Assembly: GCF_000003815.2 (NCBI RefSeq)
Contig: NC_049990.1
Location: 6,656,976-6,720,975 of the forward strand
DNA: 64,000 nucleotides
Reading direction: 5' to 3'
DNA from: Branchiostoma floridae
Taxonomy: Eukaryota; Chordata; Leptocardii; Amphioxiformes; Branchiostomatidae
Shown here in pieces: positions 35,598 through 47,475 of this stretch; position 1 is the first letter of the stretch; every line of letters begins with the position of its first letter. The translations under genes and the position numbers were made by a program. The notes beneath the pieces were generated by a model. It had not been told where the DNA came from. It saw only the letters and a list, made by a program, of their open reading frames with translations, and searched no databases.

Positions 35598-36632
35598 ATG
35601 TTCAAGCGGAAGCACAAGGCACGGTTCTCGGACCTGTACGACACCATGCCCGAGGAGACCCTACCGTACAGCCGTACGGGCTCCCTGAAGAGAGTGCTGA
35701 AGTCGTCGCTGCGCAGGAAGCGACGGGAACTGGACATTAGTCAGGAAGACCCCACCTATAGTTGCGTGTACCTTGGGAATGCTGCTACTTTACACGCCAA
35801 AGGGGAAGGGTCCACGGACAATGCTGTTAAGACAATATGGACTAAATCGAACAAGGGAAAATCTGGTTCGAGAATGAAACTGTCTATAGGGAATCAGGGC
35901 ATAACCCTGACATACGCAGACAAGGACAGCACGAAGGGTGGACAGTTGTACATGTTGCACAGAATAACCTATTGCGTGGCCGACAAGAATGTGCCGAGAA
36001 TCTTCGCCTGGATTTACCGACACGAGGTCAAACTGAAGGCGGTCATGCTGCGCTGCCACGCCGTCTACGTCAAGAAGGAAGAGACCGCCAAAGCCATGGC
36101 CTTACTCTTGTATCAGACATTCTCAACGAGCTTGGAGAACTATAAGAGAGAAAAGAAGGAAAGTGAACGACACAGGGAAAGGGCAGGTATCCCCTGGCCC
36201 ATGACGGTGCCCCGCAGAAAGCTTATCAAGTCAACCGTGGAGTTTAAGCCACCTGTGGAACGCAGTCGGTCGGCGCCCAAGCTCGGGTGTATCACCGAGG
36301 ACGACGCCGAGGAAGACGCACAAGTCGAACAGCAAGAGGCGCTGAACCATTCCGAATCCTCTCACAGACACTTGACAGAAGCGATAGAAGAGGAAGACGA
36401 AGAGGAAGAGGAGGGCAGATATCAGGATGCAGAAGGGGAAGGGGAAGGGGACAGCGGCATCGTCAGCAATGGTGACGATGAAGAACTCATTTCTCGCGGA
36501 GTCATGGAGCTTGATATCGGCAATAACTTACACGACTTGCAATCGGACCAGGCTGTCGCGACCTTAATGTTTGGAGACATCGGACTAGAGGAGGAGGAAC
36601 AGGACTACGAAGAAGAGGAAACAAGATTGTAG
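35598..36632 (+). CDS. FAM43: FAM43 (PTB-domain protein, FAM43A/B orthologue)
   Basis: An intronless coding region of 344 residues, as in vertebrate FAM43A and FAM43B. A basic N-terminus precedes ISQEDPTYSCVYLGNAATL, which opens a PTB/PID domain (about residues 50-182). The domain includes WTKSNKGKSGSRMKL, HRITYCVAD, IFAWIYRHE, KAVMLRCHAV and AMALLLYQTF, all near-identical in order to FAM43. After it comes the family signature KPPVERSRSAPKLG (217-230), an acidic stretch rich in Glu/Asp (about 232-290), and a conserved helix LHDLQSDQAVATLMFGD (311-327). The protein is probably cytosolic and its function is poorly known. The first ATG after the in-frame leader is used. No splice signal is seen in the leader. 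The 3' UTR runs into an assembly gap 95 bases after the stop, so no polyadenylation site can be assigned. It shares ancestry of the PTB fold with PID1 9.4 kb upstream on the same strand. Confidence 0.93.
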   Translation: MFKRKHKARFSDLYDTMPEETLPYSRTGSLKRVLKSSLRRKRRELDISQEDPTYSCVYLGNAATLHAKGEGSTDNAVKTIWTKSNKGKSGSRMKLSIGNQGITLTYADKDSTKGGQLYMLHRITYCVADKNVPRIFAWIYRHEVKLKAVMLRCHAVYVKKEETAKAMALLLYQTFSTSLENYKREKKESERHRERAGIPWPMTVPRRKLIKSTVEFKPPVERSRSAPKLGCITEDDAEEDAQVEQQEALNHSESSHRHLTEAIEEEDEEEEEGRYQDAEGEGEGDSGIVSNGDDEELISRGVMELDIGNNLHDLQSDQAVATLMFGDIGLEEEEQDYEEEETRL

Positions 36633-36727
36633 CAGCGAGCCAATGTGCAGTCTCGTATAAGTAAATGTTATAATTATGTTGTTGTATTGCTGTTTTAATT
36701 GTCACATTGGCTCACCTGTCGACGACA

Positions 36728-36827
36728 NNNNNNNNNNNNNNNNNNNNNNNNNNNNNNNNNNNNNNNNNNNNNNNNNNNNNNNNNNNNNNNNNNNNNNNNN
36801 NNNNNNNNNNNNNNNNNNNNNNNNNNN
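36728..36827. other. Assembly gap (100 N)
   Basis: Exactly 100 N, a conventional unknown-size gap placeholder, 95 bases after the FAM43 stop codon. Open frames spanning it are not real. Confidence 1.
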
Positions 36828-38535
36828 AAATCCCCCCATTCGGTATTGTCGTCCATTTTCTCCGCCAACAAACTGTACACAATGCCTTAATTGTCTTTGA
36901 GGTCAGGGTCAACATTTTCCATGACGTCGCCATGGCAACGGCGTGTCGTCAGCCTTTCTATGGGCAAAAAAATTCCACTGAGAATTTTGTTCCCTGAAAA
37001 ATGCTAGTAGTCGCTGTCAGTCAGACAACTGTGAGAGTGTTTCTTTTATTTGATACCACTATTAGCTTTCAAAAGCGATCTAATTCATATACATTTGTAC
37101 TGTTTTATAGGTGACATATCAAAACAGACTCACGAAGCGCCTTACTACGTCGATACCAATTCCCCAATGACTATCATATTTGCATGCCTTCTAACGCTGT
37201 AAAATAAAGCGTCAACAACGCCCGGCCTTTCCGTATTTTTGCCAAAATACTGTGCCTTGTGCCTGGAAGAGTTTAACCTCCTTGCTTGTACAAAACATCG
37301 TCCCAAGAGGGCTAGTGAGATATGTCATGAATACTGATTAGCTGACCCATGGCTGGGAAGAGAATTACATATTCCGTGCATTTGTGTAACAGAACGCCGC
37401 GGGTCAAACGGACGATTGTATCGGAGTCTGTTAATGTTATGGTCGGAACTGGAGAGCAAATCGTGATACTGAGATAGCTTTTGGGTCGTGCCTCTTGTCT
37501 GGAAAGATTCCTGTCATTTGCAGTCATGTCATTTGCCTCAGTTTGATATTAAGGCACTGTTTGTGATAAATTTTGTTGCATGTATCTTCGAAAAAAAATC
37601 CTTCGAAAATCCTTTACTGAGCAACTAACAGGGGTTATGATTAAGGACGAGGATGTGTAGAACTGAATATTTTCCCTGGCATATAGCAGAGCAATGCTTT
37701 CTTCTTGCCATGCATACAGTTTATTTTTTCAGCTTTGCTGCTTTTTTTTATTGTATTCAGTGACCATTCAAACGTGTATTTTTTGTCATAACACACCAGA
37801 GATCCTTGAAACCTTCCTAGCCTTCCCCATATCAAAAGGAGGATATACGGAAATTACAAACAGCAACAAGCTTAGCCCAGAAGCCTGCTCCAAGGTTATT
37901 TAACAAAGACTGCCATATGTTCCCGGGTTTCATTATATATTCACGTCCGTGCAATGTTTTAGCATATGACAAAGTGTTCAAGGCTGGAATTTAGCATTTT
38001 TTTTTACAAAAAAAAGTGTAAATTATTAGAATAAAGGACTCTGCTTGGCTGGAGCTGATTCCCATGTCAGCCTAGATTTTTATGATATCATGTTGAACGA
38101 AAATATGACATACTAGTCAGTGTGTAATTCTTTCGACATGAATCATATGGCACTTGTAGGCTAGTTGACTAATATGGGAGAAACGGGTGTACGAAATGCA
38201 CGCCTCCGATTCAACCAACAGAAGAAAAAAATATATAGGTCATGTTTGTAATATCCACTCCAGTCCAGTCTTTTGTCACGGGACGAACCGTAGGGACGAA
38301 AACAAACACAAGCAGGGTTTACTAAGATCATATTTCACCTGTTATTCTGACCACTACCGCTGCTACTGTGCTTTAATGCGATTTTTCTCTAAGCAGGGTA
38401 TGAGGCGTCAATCTTAGAGGCCTGCATCCCGCCCTTTAATATTGTTGTAGAAGCATGTAAAATTACATATTGATTCTTATATGATGTATTACTAGTATCT
38501 ATATACGCTTGGTGAGCATATTTATAACTTTACAT
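36828..38535. other. Intergenic stretch, no gene supported
   Basis: No coding or repeat structure recognised. Confidence 0.4.
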
Positions 38536-38544
38536 GGTTCAGGC

Positions 38545-38719
38545 TAGCCTGGGTACCATACGGAAAGTAGCTCGCTCCGGTGTTCATTATATACTATGTA
38601 GACGCTTCTAGCTCTGACATTCATTATACACTGTACAGTGACATCGCCTGTCTGCTGTTCCGTCTGGATAGCAGAAGCGAACATAGGAGCGAACTACTAT
38701 CCTGGTGGTACCCAGGCTA
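38545..38719 (+). mobile_element. MITE family F, 175-bp copy
   Basis: Ends TAGCCTGGGTACCATACGG and GGTGGTACCCAGGCTA are inverted, with inner AGTAGCTCGCTCC and GGAGCGAACTACT. GGTTCAGGC flanks both sides (38536-38544, 38720-38728) as target duplication. Confidence 0.85.
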
Positions 38720-38728
38720 GGTTCAGGC

Positions 38729-40072
38729 TGCTTTAATATATGGAATCTGTCTTAGGTCACTGCAAAGATGTCTTAAGTCACAATACATTGTATAAGGAAT
38801 ATTTACTTAACTATGCCTCCCGATGCTTCGCCCATCGCTACACACAGAACGAAACACACAAAATCGATAAGAACATGTAATTTGAGCAGAGAAGCTATTT
38901 GTCTCATTTCTCTTGAGTATCGGATGCCATTTATGCAACGGGTTATAAACAATAGAGATGAGATCAGGTCTAACCTAACAACTTGAAATCACGGTTATAC
39001 GTATCAGATAGCACACAAAACATTATTCCATTTCCGTATGGGTCTAATATGTTTTTATCCTCTAACATTTTTGCCGTTTTTTTGTCAGTCTATGTAAGGA
39101 CATGATATGTTGTGTCACCACTCCGCCATTTTGTTTCAGGAATGTTAACGTTACATATTGAGGGCCCCCAGGCAATACAGAAGCTACGGTCGATGGCATG
39201 CTTCGACCCAAAACCACAGGTCATCAATACAGGGTAGTTTGTCAGTGCGAAAGGCCACTTTTTCATTTGTAAAAGTTGGAATGTGTCCCGGTAATAACAC
39301 GGGAGCATGCGTTTGTCAATAAACTACGTGATTTATTGAGAAAATTTTGTTATACGTCAAGATATGACACTATCAAATTCAGACCTATCCAAGCTGTAGT
39401 TCGACAACTTTATGATTGATTGCTGTGATAAAGAAACGAACAAAAAAGTAATTTCGAGGGGAGGCAGAATCAAAAGGAAACTGAAAAGGAAAGACTGAGA
39501 AATATAATCTACACAAGAAAATTGAGATTGATATGACAAAAGAATAAATCTGTCCACTGACAGTTGACCTAGAAAAAATTTCCACGTCTGATATTTCACC
39601 CCTCCTACTCTTTTGGTTCGTCCCTTTAAGGTATCAATTTCCGAAGGTCAGAGGTCACCATAGGTAGCTCTGAAGGACAATCTGCAAGTGAAGTAGTTTT
39701 GTATTTACCGTGTGCCTTGGGTCGACCTACTTTCCTATCCGCTTTTCTAGTAGATGATATCAAGTATGATAATACCATTCCCTCTTCTTGTGTCTAACAC
39801 TATTGTTGTTGTACGAAGTTTCTTCGTACAAATGCAGAATAATGTATTTTATGATCCGTGCAAAATGTATTATCGTCAAGGGAACAATTGGTAGATAACT
39901 GCCTCGTGATATTGACTGTTAATTCCAGTGGAAGCACACGTTGCTGTGTGCAAATGTAAAATGAATTGTTGTTATTAAAGTCATGATGTTGGTCATGCTA
40001 AATAAAACATTTGTGCTCGTTACGCAGTAATTGGTCTCGCTTCGTGCGTTAGAGCACGGCATGTAAATCTAA
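38729..40072. other. Intergenic stretch, no gene supported
   Basis: No feature supported. Confidence 0.4.
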
Positions 40073-40594
40073 AGGCGGGTTCACACGTGCGTATAACGCT
40101 AGTTCACCTTTATCCGCGGGGTAACCTATATCCGTTGTTTTTCAAAACAGTGTATTTAGGCACATCAAGCCCATGGATGGTAGTTTTAAGCTGCAATATA
40201 CTGAAAATATTGCAATTTGAAACCAACGTCCGTCGGTGTGATATCTCCGACGACCCTGTTTTTAAAAACAACGGATATAGGTTACCCAACGGATAAAGGT
40301 GAACTAGCGTTATATATTCAAGTCTTTATGAGGTCCGTATGGAGTTCTTGGCCTCTACCAGTCTCCACAGGTCACAGGAAAATACTAGAAATTGGAGAAT
40401 TATAGACAAATAACATGTTAGAGAAGTTAGCAGACCGAAGAGTATGGTTTGCGACCCACCTAACTCGTCTGTCGTTTTAGCTGCCTATATTTGTCCAAGC
40501 TCTATTATTTTTCCATCAACCTGTGGAGCCTGGTAGAGGCTTCCATACAGATCTCATACGGACCTGAATATAAACGCACGTGTGAACCCACCTT
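40073..40594 (+). mobile_element. Foldback MITE family G, host of a nested insertion
   Basis: Ends AAGGCGGGTTCACACGTGCG and CGCACGTGTGAACCCACCTT are inverted. Inner arms GAGGTCCGTATGGAG, CCTCTACCAG, CTCCACAGG face CCTGTGGAGCCTGGTAGAGG and CTCATACGGACCT. AAATCT is repeated at both flanks. A family C MITE (40095-40311) sits in its left arm. A half copy is at 55948-56050. Confidence 0.88.
40095..40311 (+). mobile_element. Palindromic MITE family C, best copy, nested in family G
   Basis: Inverted ends AACGCTAGTTCACCTTTATC and GATAAAGGTGAACTAGCGTT, then inner inverted GGTAACCTATATCCGTTG and CAACGGATATAGGTTACC. Comparison with the uninterrupted 55970 sequence (GCGTATATATTTAAG) implies a 2-bp AT/TA duplication on insertion. 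Confidence 0.9.
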
Positions 40595-41034
40595 AAATCT
40601 TACGGATGACATCAGCGTACGCATTGATTACCGCCTGCGTTTGAAAAAAAAAAAACACAAGAAATTTTAGACATAGTCCATAAAATTTACTTGCTGTGGC
40701 CTTAGAATCGCCCCAGGAATCCAATTGTTCCATGTCATTGCGGATGTGTCTTTTATGTTTGTTAAACACACCAATGTGCGTCCAATACCGGTAACAATAT
40801 AGAGTATACACATCAATACTTTTCTTCATATTCAGCGGACGGCCCAACACCACGCGTCTAGTATAATGTTTTGAAGGGTTTCTGAGTGGTGCTCAGTGTT
40901 CACGTCGTCAGGCTTTTGTTCAGTCGATGGCTCTTCATGACTCCTCTTGTTTTGTAGGGGTGAAAGGGTGGCAACGATATTTGTTAAAGGCACACGAGCT
41001 GGGCAACCTGTATAGTCATGACCTATGTACTTTA

Positions 41035-41282
41035 AGGTGGTATCTTACTGAACTTGGGGCACCGGTGCGGCACTGCTGGGTTCGAAAGAGTACTCAATGA
41101 ATTTCAGAGATAAAGAACGAATTTCCTTACATTTTGTGTATTTTGTTGTCTTCTAAGTCAATTTTTACGTATTACGCAATATCTGAATTATAAAAAAATC
41201 AGAGAAAATAACAGAACAATGCCGTAGTGAACGAACCCCCACAGTGCCACACCGGTGCCCCAAGTGCAGTGAGATACCACCT
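41035..41282 (+). mobile_element. MITE with TTA target duplication (Harbinger-like)
   Basis: Ends AGGTGGTATCTTACTG and CAGTGAGATACCACCT, continuing ACTTGGGGCACCGGTG and CACCGGTGCCCCAAGT. TTA flanks at 41032-41034 and 41283-41285. 248 bp, non-coding. Confidence 0.85.
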
Positions 41283-41396
41283 TTACAAGGGAATGTTCGC
41301 TGTGGTTTTGTTTGCGGTTTTCTCAGTGACCACTTCGCCGCAAACGGAGAACCATCGCGAAAAGTCTGGTCATCTCTTCTGCCTGCCAACATCATT

Positions 41397-41497
41397 AGCC
41401 TGGGTACTATCCGGGTAGTAGTTTGCTCCTATTTTCGCTTCTGCTATAGCAGAGAAAACGTCGAGACGAACTACTACTAGGATGGCACCCAGGCTAG
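41397..41497 (+). mobile_element. MITE family F, 101-bp copy
   Basis: AGCCTGGGTACTATCCGGGT and GGATGGCACCCAGGCT inverted ends with inner GTAGTAGTTTGCTCC and GACGAACTACTAC. AACATCATT duplicated at 41388-41396 and 41498-41506. Confidence 0.85.
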
Positions 41498-41506
41498 AAC
41501 ATCATT

Positions 41507-44500
41507 TTTTCAACCACGAACTTCAAACCACAGCGAAATCGCAAACCATTATGTCCCTTCTTCAGTGTTTGTCTTCAACTCTCGATTTTTTGTTCCAAGC
41601 AGATGTTATGCTCGGTCTCAGTGTTTTACTCGTGTCTAGTTTAAGAGCTACTAGAAAGACGTACTAAATGTAGAAAACACGCGTAAAACACTGAGACTTG
41701 TCCTTCCATCTACTTGGAGATAATTCCAAGCACATGTTGAAGGGGGAGGTCATTGCCTTCTTCTGATCAGTAAAGCAGTTCTTACAGCCGATCTCTGGCT
41801 TCAACCGAATGCATCTTCAGCTGAAGAAATCTAGTCTCGACCGGTCTCCATAGATCGTTTGAAAAATAGTTGAAACTTGCGACAAAGCATTAATTGTTAT
41901 TTCCAGACAGTGTTTTCTGGAGTTTCAGAGGACCTATATCTATTACGTGAAGCATCCAGCCCACTTCAGACACATTTCTCGTGAGCTCCAGCCGCCCTGA
42001 CCACACTGTCTGGTACTCAGACCGTAAAAGTACTCTTCAAAGGCATTACACAACGTCAATATAGTCAAAGTGCCCCTTTCAATATCAAATGAAACGTCAC
42101 TCTGAAGAGTTTGAAAAGAGAGCCATCGCCAGAAATATCCAGAAGCTTCTTCTATCTTGCTATATCATTAAGTATCAACGCCACTTATAAGTTTGAACGT
42201 GTAAAATCATTACATGACGCCAATGAACGTCAGAACGTTGTCCTGTTATGGAATGAGGACGTCACTGTACTGATGTAGTATTCCGGAAGAGGCTCCAAAA
42301 GTAGGCCATTGACCGCTAGAGCCGGAACTTCTGATTTTTATTGCAATTGTGTCAAAGTCATCCACCACTTTTTCTGTTGGAACAAGTACAAAAGTGGCTT
42401 TCATGTCGTTTTAACTTTGGATTTAGTAACTGGAAGTAACACGGAAGTGTCTCTATTTAAGTCAAGTGTGTGATGACATGTTCATCCCTTGGTTAAAGCT
42501 CTTGACAAAACTCTGAAGTGCAACCCTTTTCAAAAACGTTTCCTGTTGATATGCAGTTCTATGCGGATGATACACTTCGAGGATTATTATATAGTAACTT
42601 GTTTCTCTTTGATAATGCTTGGAAGTTTATTTTCTTGGAAACCTCATTACGCATTACGTCATACAGATTTGTACAACAGCTACATGTAGACGAGCAAAGA
42701 TAGAAACCAGGAAATAAAATGTGACGAAACTGTTGAAATCATTACCTCTATGTGTTGAACTTAAGCTTCCACTAGGCCATAGATACACATGTGGAAGGGA
42801 TACGATCCTTTGGGCGTATCATTTCTACACGTGTAACTCATTTGAGAAAATAGTATAGTCATCTACATAGTCTTATTAGATGGGGTTTTAAGAGCCAAAG
42901 GTCCTGTATTTGAGAAGACTTGGAGTCTTGTAGAGATTACTTCTTCGGCACCAAGGAACGATATGTAATCAATCGTCCTGGCATTCATTGTAGTACACAT
43001 TGTACAATACACAACTCAGGTGACTGAGTGTCAGCTATACGCATATAGACATGTCCTGTTACCTTTTAAAGTAAAGTAATTGAGCTGTACATATAGACTT
43101 GCCCTGTTACCTTTGACAGTAAAGTAATTGAGCTGTAAACATTCTTTTCTTTTATTGTCAAAGGAGTCAAACAGTCGATAAGACAGTCTGACTTTTGTAA
43201 TTCAGTCTGTATAACTTTTTGAACTGTGTGATAAACACTGGTGTACCATTGATACAAATATTTGGTTCAAATGCGATGCCCAGAGTTATCCAAACTCAGA
43301 GTTTTCCTTTCCCGCAAAGATATTGATTGATGACTTGATAACCATAGAAATAACTAAAACGCACACAAAAAAGCACCCATGGAAAAGTAAGGACAATGAT
43401 ATTTTATATTTCGATGTAGGTTAGACATCCAGGCAATAAGATACGCCGAAACGTCTGACAGTTTCCAAAACCATATCCAGTTGCTTGAGTAACTACTTTT
43501 GGATATTTGATATTCTTTTTGCAATAATTGCCAACAAATATCTTTTTTTATTTCAGCAAAAACACATCAAATATTTCAGTACCATGTAGTTTCCATGCTA
43601 TAAAACATGGACAAACACAAAACTCAAGTACACTGTACATGTGTCCGACCAAAGTTACATGTCTTTGACAACACGTATAAAATCATGATCAATCTATTTG
43701 CGAACCGCACACACATCAGACTTAAGTGGCCATTTATACATCATTGTTGCTAAAAGCTTTGCCGTTTGGACCTTTGTCACATGTCGGGCACTTGTGTACA
43801 TTCTGGGTGGTTCGGACGATTCAATCAACGCAAGTAATGACTGCTTCAGTCTCGTGTTTTACAATGAGTCAAGTTTTCAACAATGACCATGCACGTTGGT
43901 ACAGCTGTGCAAAATACATCAAGGACAAAACTTACCTCCAAGTAGGCAGATATTCAGGAAGGAAATTTGGATCATACAAAGAGTGTGCAGCAAAGAGTGA
44001 TGTGCCTTACCCTGAAAGGAGGCGTATAACAGGAATTTTGAGTTGCAACTATGTAAGAAGTGGGGATTTTCGACTTCTTTTGCTTCCAAAAAAGGAGTAG
44101 AGCTTACGTTGTCCAAATATAGCCAAGACTAGTTTGTCAATAGAGATTCCTGTTACAATAATGCCAGTCAATTCTTAATGTTTTCCATGTATATTTTCTG
44201 TGTCTCTATCACAAGCAAAGTTCCCAAAGTCTACGTACTTGCAATTAGCATTAGGCCAAGAAGTTGAAAAATAGACTCTAAAACCTGTATCACTGTCACC
44301 TACAGCTCTGATCATTGTGATCATTTCTTCGCAGGGTTTTCAAGGCACTTCAGATCATATGTATGGCACACCAATTATAGGCAGAACTCTAATGTCGGAG
44401 CTATCTATAATGTAAAACTACTATAGCAGTGCTCTTCTAAGGCGTACCATGACGTAAATGAACGATAGAAAGTTGCCGGTTATGGAATAAAACGCCAGGT

Positions 44501-45177
44501 ACAGATGTCTTACTCAATCGCAATAGGAAGGAGTCCCTCGAAGTAGGCCATCGCCCGGCAGAGTCAGAAACTCTCCATTGCTATCATTAGGTCTTCGCGG
44601 CAATCGTCATCTTTCTAGTTGAAATACGTGCATAAGTGTCCGTCGTCGTTGATTCGCAAAAGCTCTTGGAATTGTCAGACATTGTTAGGTTTCAGTTACT
44701 TGGTCTAATGTATTTTTCATGGATGATGAAAAAAAAATCAAAATTGTTCACATAGAGAAAATAAGTTGCAAGTAAAGGAGAAAAAACGGAAAATCGACAG
44801 ATTTTGCAAATGGAGGGCTTATTTTGCATTGTGCATAAGAATATTATATAATTCTATGGCCTGTGAATGATGGAAATTTGCAGCATGTAAAAGTTAAGTT
44901 AAAGTCATTTTCATAATTAATGACGATATAAGACTATCTAAAGACTTTCATACCTTTTAAAGACTTTCATACTTTTTTAAAGACGTTCATACTTTGAATT
45001 ATTTGTGTTATTCGGTGGATGATATAACTGATTTAAGTTATGCAAATGAGGGTCTTATTTGCATACTCAACGAGAGCCCGCATATCATTTAAGGATAGTT
45101 TGAGATGCGTTGTTTTATGATTGAACATTCATATGTTATTCTGGTAGCTACTATGGTTCTAAGAGCCGGGTAAGGGA
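41507..45177. other. Intergenic tract, no gene supported
   Basis: 43030-43135 holds a short tandem duplication (CCTGTTACCTTT..AGTAAAGTAATTGAGCTGTA twice). 42200-42440 and 44440-44710 look like diverged copies of one dispersed sequence (GTAGGCCAT-GCC-GCAGAG type words). No gene was recognised. Confidence 0.4.
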
Positions 45178-45186
45178 TACCAATCC

Positions 45187-45344
45187 TAATCTCCAAGCAG
45201 ATCCTACGGTAGCATAAGATACTATTAAAAGCTGTCAGAGGAGTGTGTTTGGCTACCGGTGGCTGATGACTCCCTTTGGCCAGCTGTACTCCTTAGCCAG
45301 CTTTGATACTATCTTATGCCACTGGTAAATCTGCATGGAGATTA
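45187..45344 (+). mobile_element. MITE family D, copy 2, with 9-bp target duplication
   Basis: TAATCTCCAAGCAGATCCTA and AATCTGCATGGAGATTA ends; inner GCATAAGATACTAT and GATACTATCTTATGC. TACCAATCC flanks directly at 45178-45186 and 45345-45353. Confidence 0.88.
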
Positions 45345-45494
45345 TACCAATCCCTCCCCTTTTGCCGGCCTTAGAAAATATACCCTGCTACAAGAAACAG
45401 CGAGGAAACGTTACTGCCCTATGTGCCACAAGACACTTCAAGGTGAGCAACAGCTGGAGTTCGAACAGCTGTCAAGTCATAAAGGTATTCCCCT

Positions 45495-45960
45495 TTTATC
45501 TAGTTGACAAACAAGCCTTACGGCAAGGCCATGTCTCAACAGAACCACCGACAACGACTATCAAACCGGTCACGTTATGGTTTGTACATATTACAATAGA
45601 GGTGGGCAAAGTAAACTGAAATACGTGAGGTCACTTGTCTTTCAATGTCAAACTTTAATTTGCAATTGGGGCATAATGGATACATCTTATATGGATACAT
45701 CTTATATAAAAATTCTAACTGGAAACCAAGTATGTGACTCCCAAAAAAGGCTAGGGTATGCACGTTTTCTAGGCCTAGTGTAGATAGGGAAACAGGAAAC
45801 ACAACACATTTTTCCTAGGCTTAGTTGACAAACAGGCCTTACGGCAAGGCCATGTCGTTTTTATCTAATTGGCAAACAAGCTTTACGGCAAGTCCGTGTC
45901 TCTACAGTACAGAAGCATCAAAAACGATTATCAAACCGGTCACGTCTCCGTCAACAATTG
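45495..45960 (+). repeat. Short direct repeats (three copies)
   Basis: GACAAACAAGCCTTACGGCA with GGCCATGTC occurs near 45506, 45828 and (diverged) 45871; CTATCAAACCGGTCACGT closes the first and last copies. Confidence 0.75.
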
Positions 45961-47475
45961 ATCGCCATTCTCCATAAACGAACGACAGCCGCAATCGGGC
46001 CCGGGGGACTCCCAATTGCAACTAGTAATGACCAATTATGTTTCCAAGCAATTTCCAAAGGCCTTGCGTAAGGGATAGTGTGAAAATGGCACCTCGGGGC
46101 TCTGCCAGGAAATAGTGAATACGTTTGAAAGGTTTGCTCGGCAGGGTAGCAATTTGCCATGAAGATGTTTCTAGACGCAGGAGTACTAGCGGCGGGGTGA
46201 TAAAGGGTTTAATATGTGTAGGTGATATCATGCTATTATATTTCAAAAGGCTGTCGTAAAAGGTATACTTTAGCAGATCCATATATAGAATAGATAAATG
46301 CGAACTGTTAAGAGAAAAATCTATGAAAACCTTAAAAGCTTGGTCGACACACATTCCAATCATTTTTCAAAACATATAACAAGCAGTTGTCCATTATCTA
46401 TCAAGACGATGATATAGAGCGCTGAAAATTGAGATCTTTTTAAAACACATGGAGATCTTTTCATCACATCCGGAGATTGAAGAGTAACTTCGATTTCTTA
46501 CATCAGAGAAATATTGTTTAGAGTTTTTGTAATTTCTGGACAAAATGTAAAACGTGAAAGTACATTTGTGTTACTAAACAAATAAACAAAGCGTAAAAAA
46601 TCTTCTTTTTTTTTTATCGGTGAAATTCGTTGGCCGTTCTGCCAAATCGCCTGGCCATTGACATACAGTCAAAAGTCAGGTACTAGAAACCACCACTGCA
46701 TAAGGACCACCCGTTCAGTGATATCCAAGTATAGCAAACCTGCATTAAAGGCCAACTCTGCGTAAATACCATGTGACCATTGTGACCACTTTTGATGGTG
46801 CCTTAGATAATTTTTCCCATTAACACAAGCATGTACCTATCAAACATGTATCTATCAATCAATCAATAAATGAATAAATAAATGTAGGATCACGTCTTGG
46901 TCACCTGTATACGGTAAAAAAAATTCTTTAAGTCATTTTATTGGTCACGATAGACAGGTTTGACTGTGCATCAGAAAGTATCGGACTTTAAGATTGCTTA
47001 AATAGGTACAGCGTCCTGATAGTAATGTTGTCTTGTTGACAAATCTAACAAACCATTTGTTGTTCTATACCTGTCCAAAGAATGTTATCTTCTTACAAAC
47101 AAAACCAGCAAACAATACAGACACTTACTTCCAACGACTTTCTTATTGACAAATATGACCATGCGAGCTAATCGTTCTGCCGCACTACAATTGTGTTGAA
47201 AGTAAACTGTACGAGATTCTTGTTCAAACACTTTTTGTGAGCTGTGCAAACGGAAAAGCGCTTATTCATTAGATTGTGTGGAAAGTCTATATGCGATATA
47301 GAGTGAAGTGTGTGGGCGCAACAGCCGTCACAAATTCCACGTGGTTATCGTTGGGCTATTAATGTGTTATTTTTAAGTCACGATTCTGGAAGGTGCTTCC
47401 TGTCGAGGGTCGAAATAAACTCATTTCCTTCTATTTTTATCTTCATGAAAAATGTAGATATAGTTTTGGGTGTGT
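45961..47475. other. Intergenic stretch, no gene supported
   Basis: An AATAAATAAATAAATG run lies at 46865-46882. No gene or repeat family assigned. Confidence 0.35.

Noticed and set aside
36676-36997. Open frames crossing the N run
   Set aside because: They span 100 unknown bases and cannot be evaluated.
46022-46363. Reverse-strand open frame of 113 codons
   Set aside because: AT-rich with no motif, splice site context or family resemblance.
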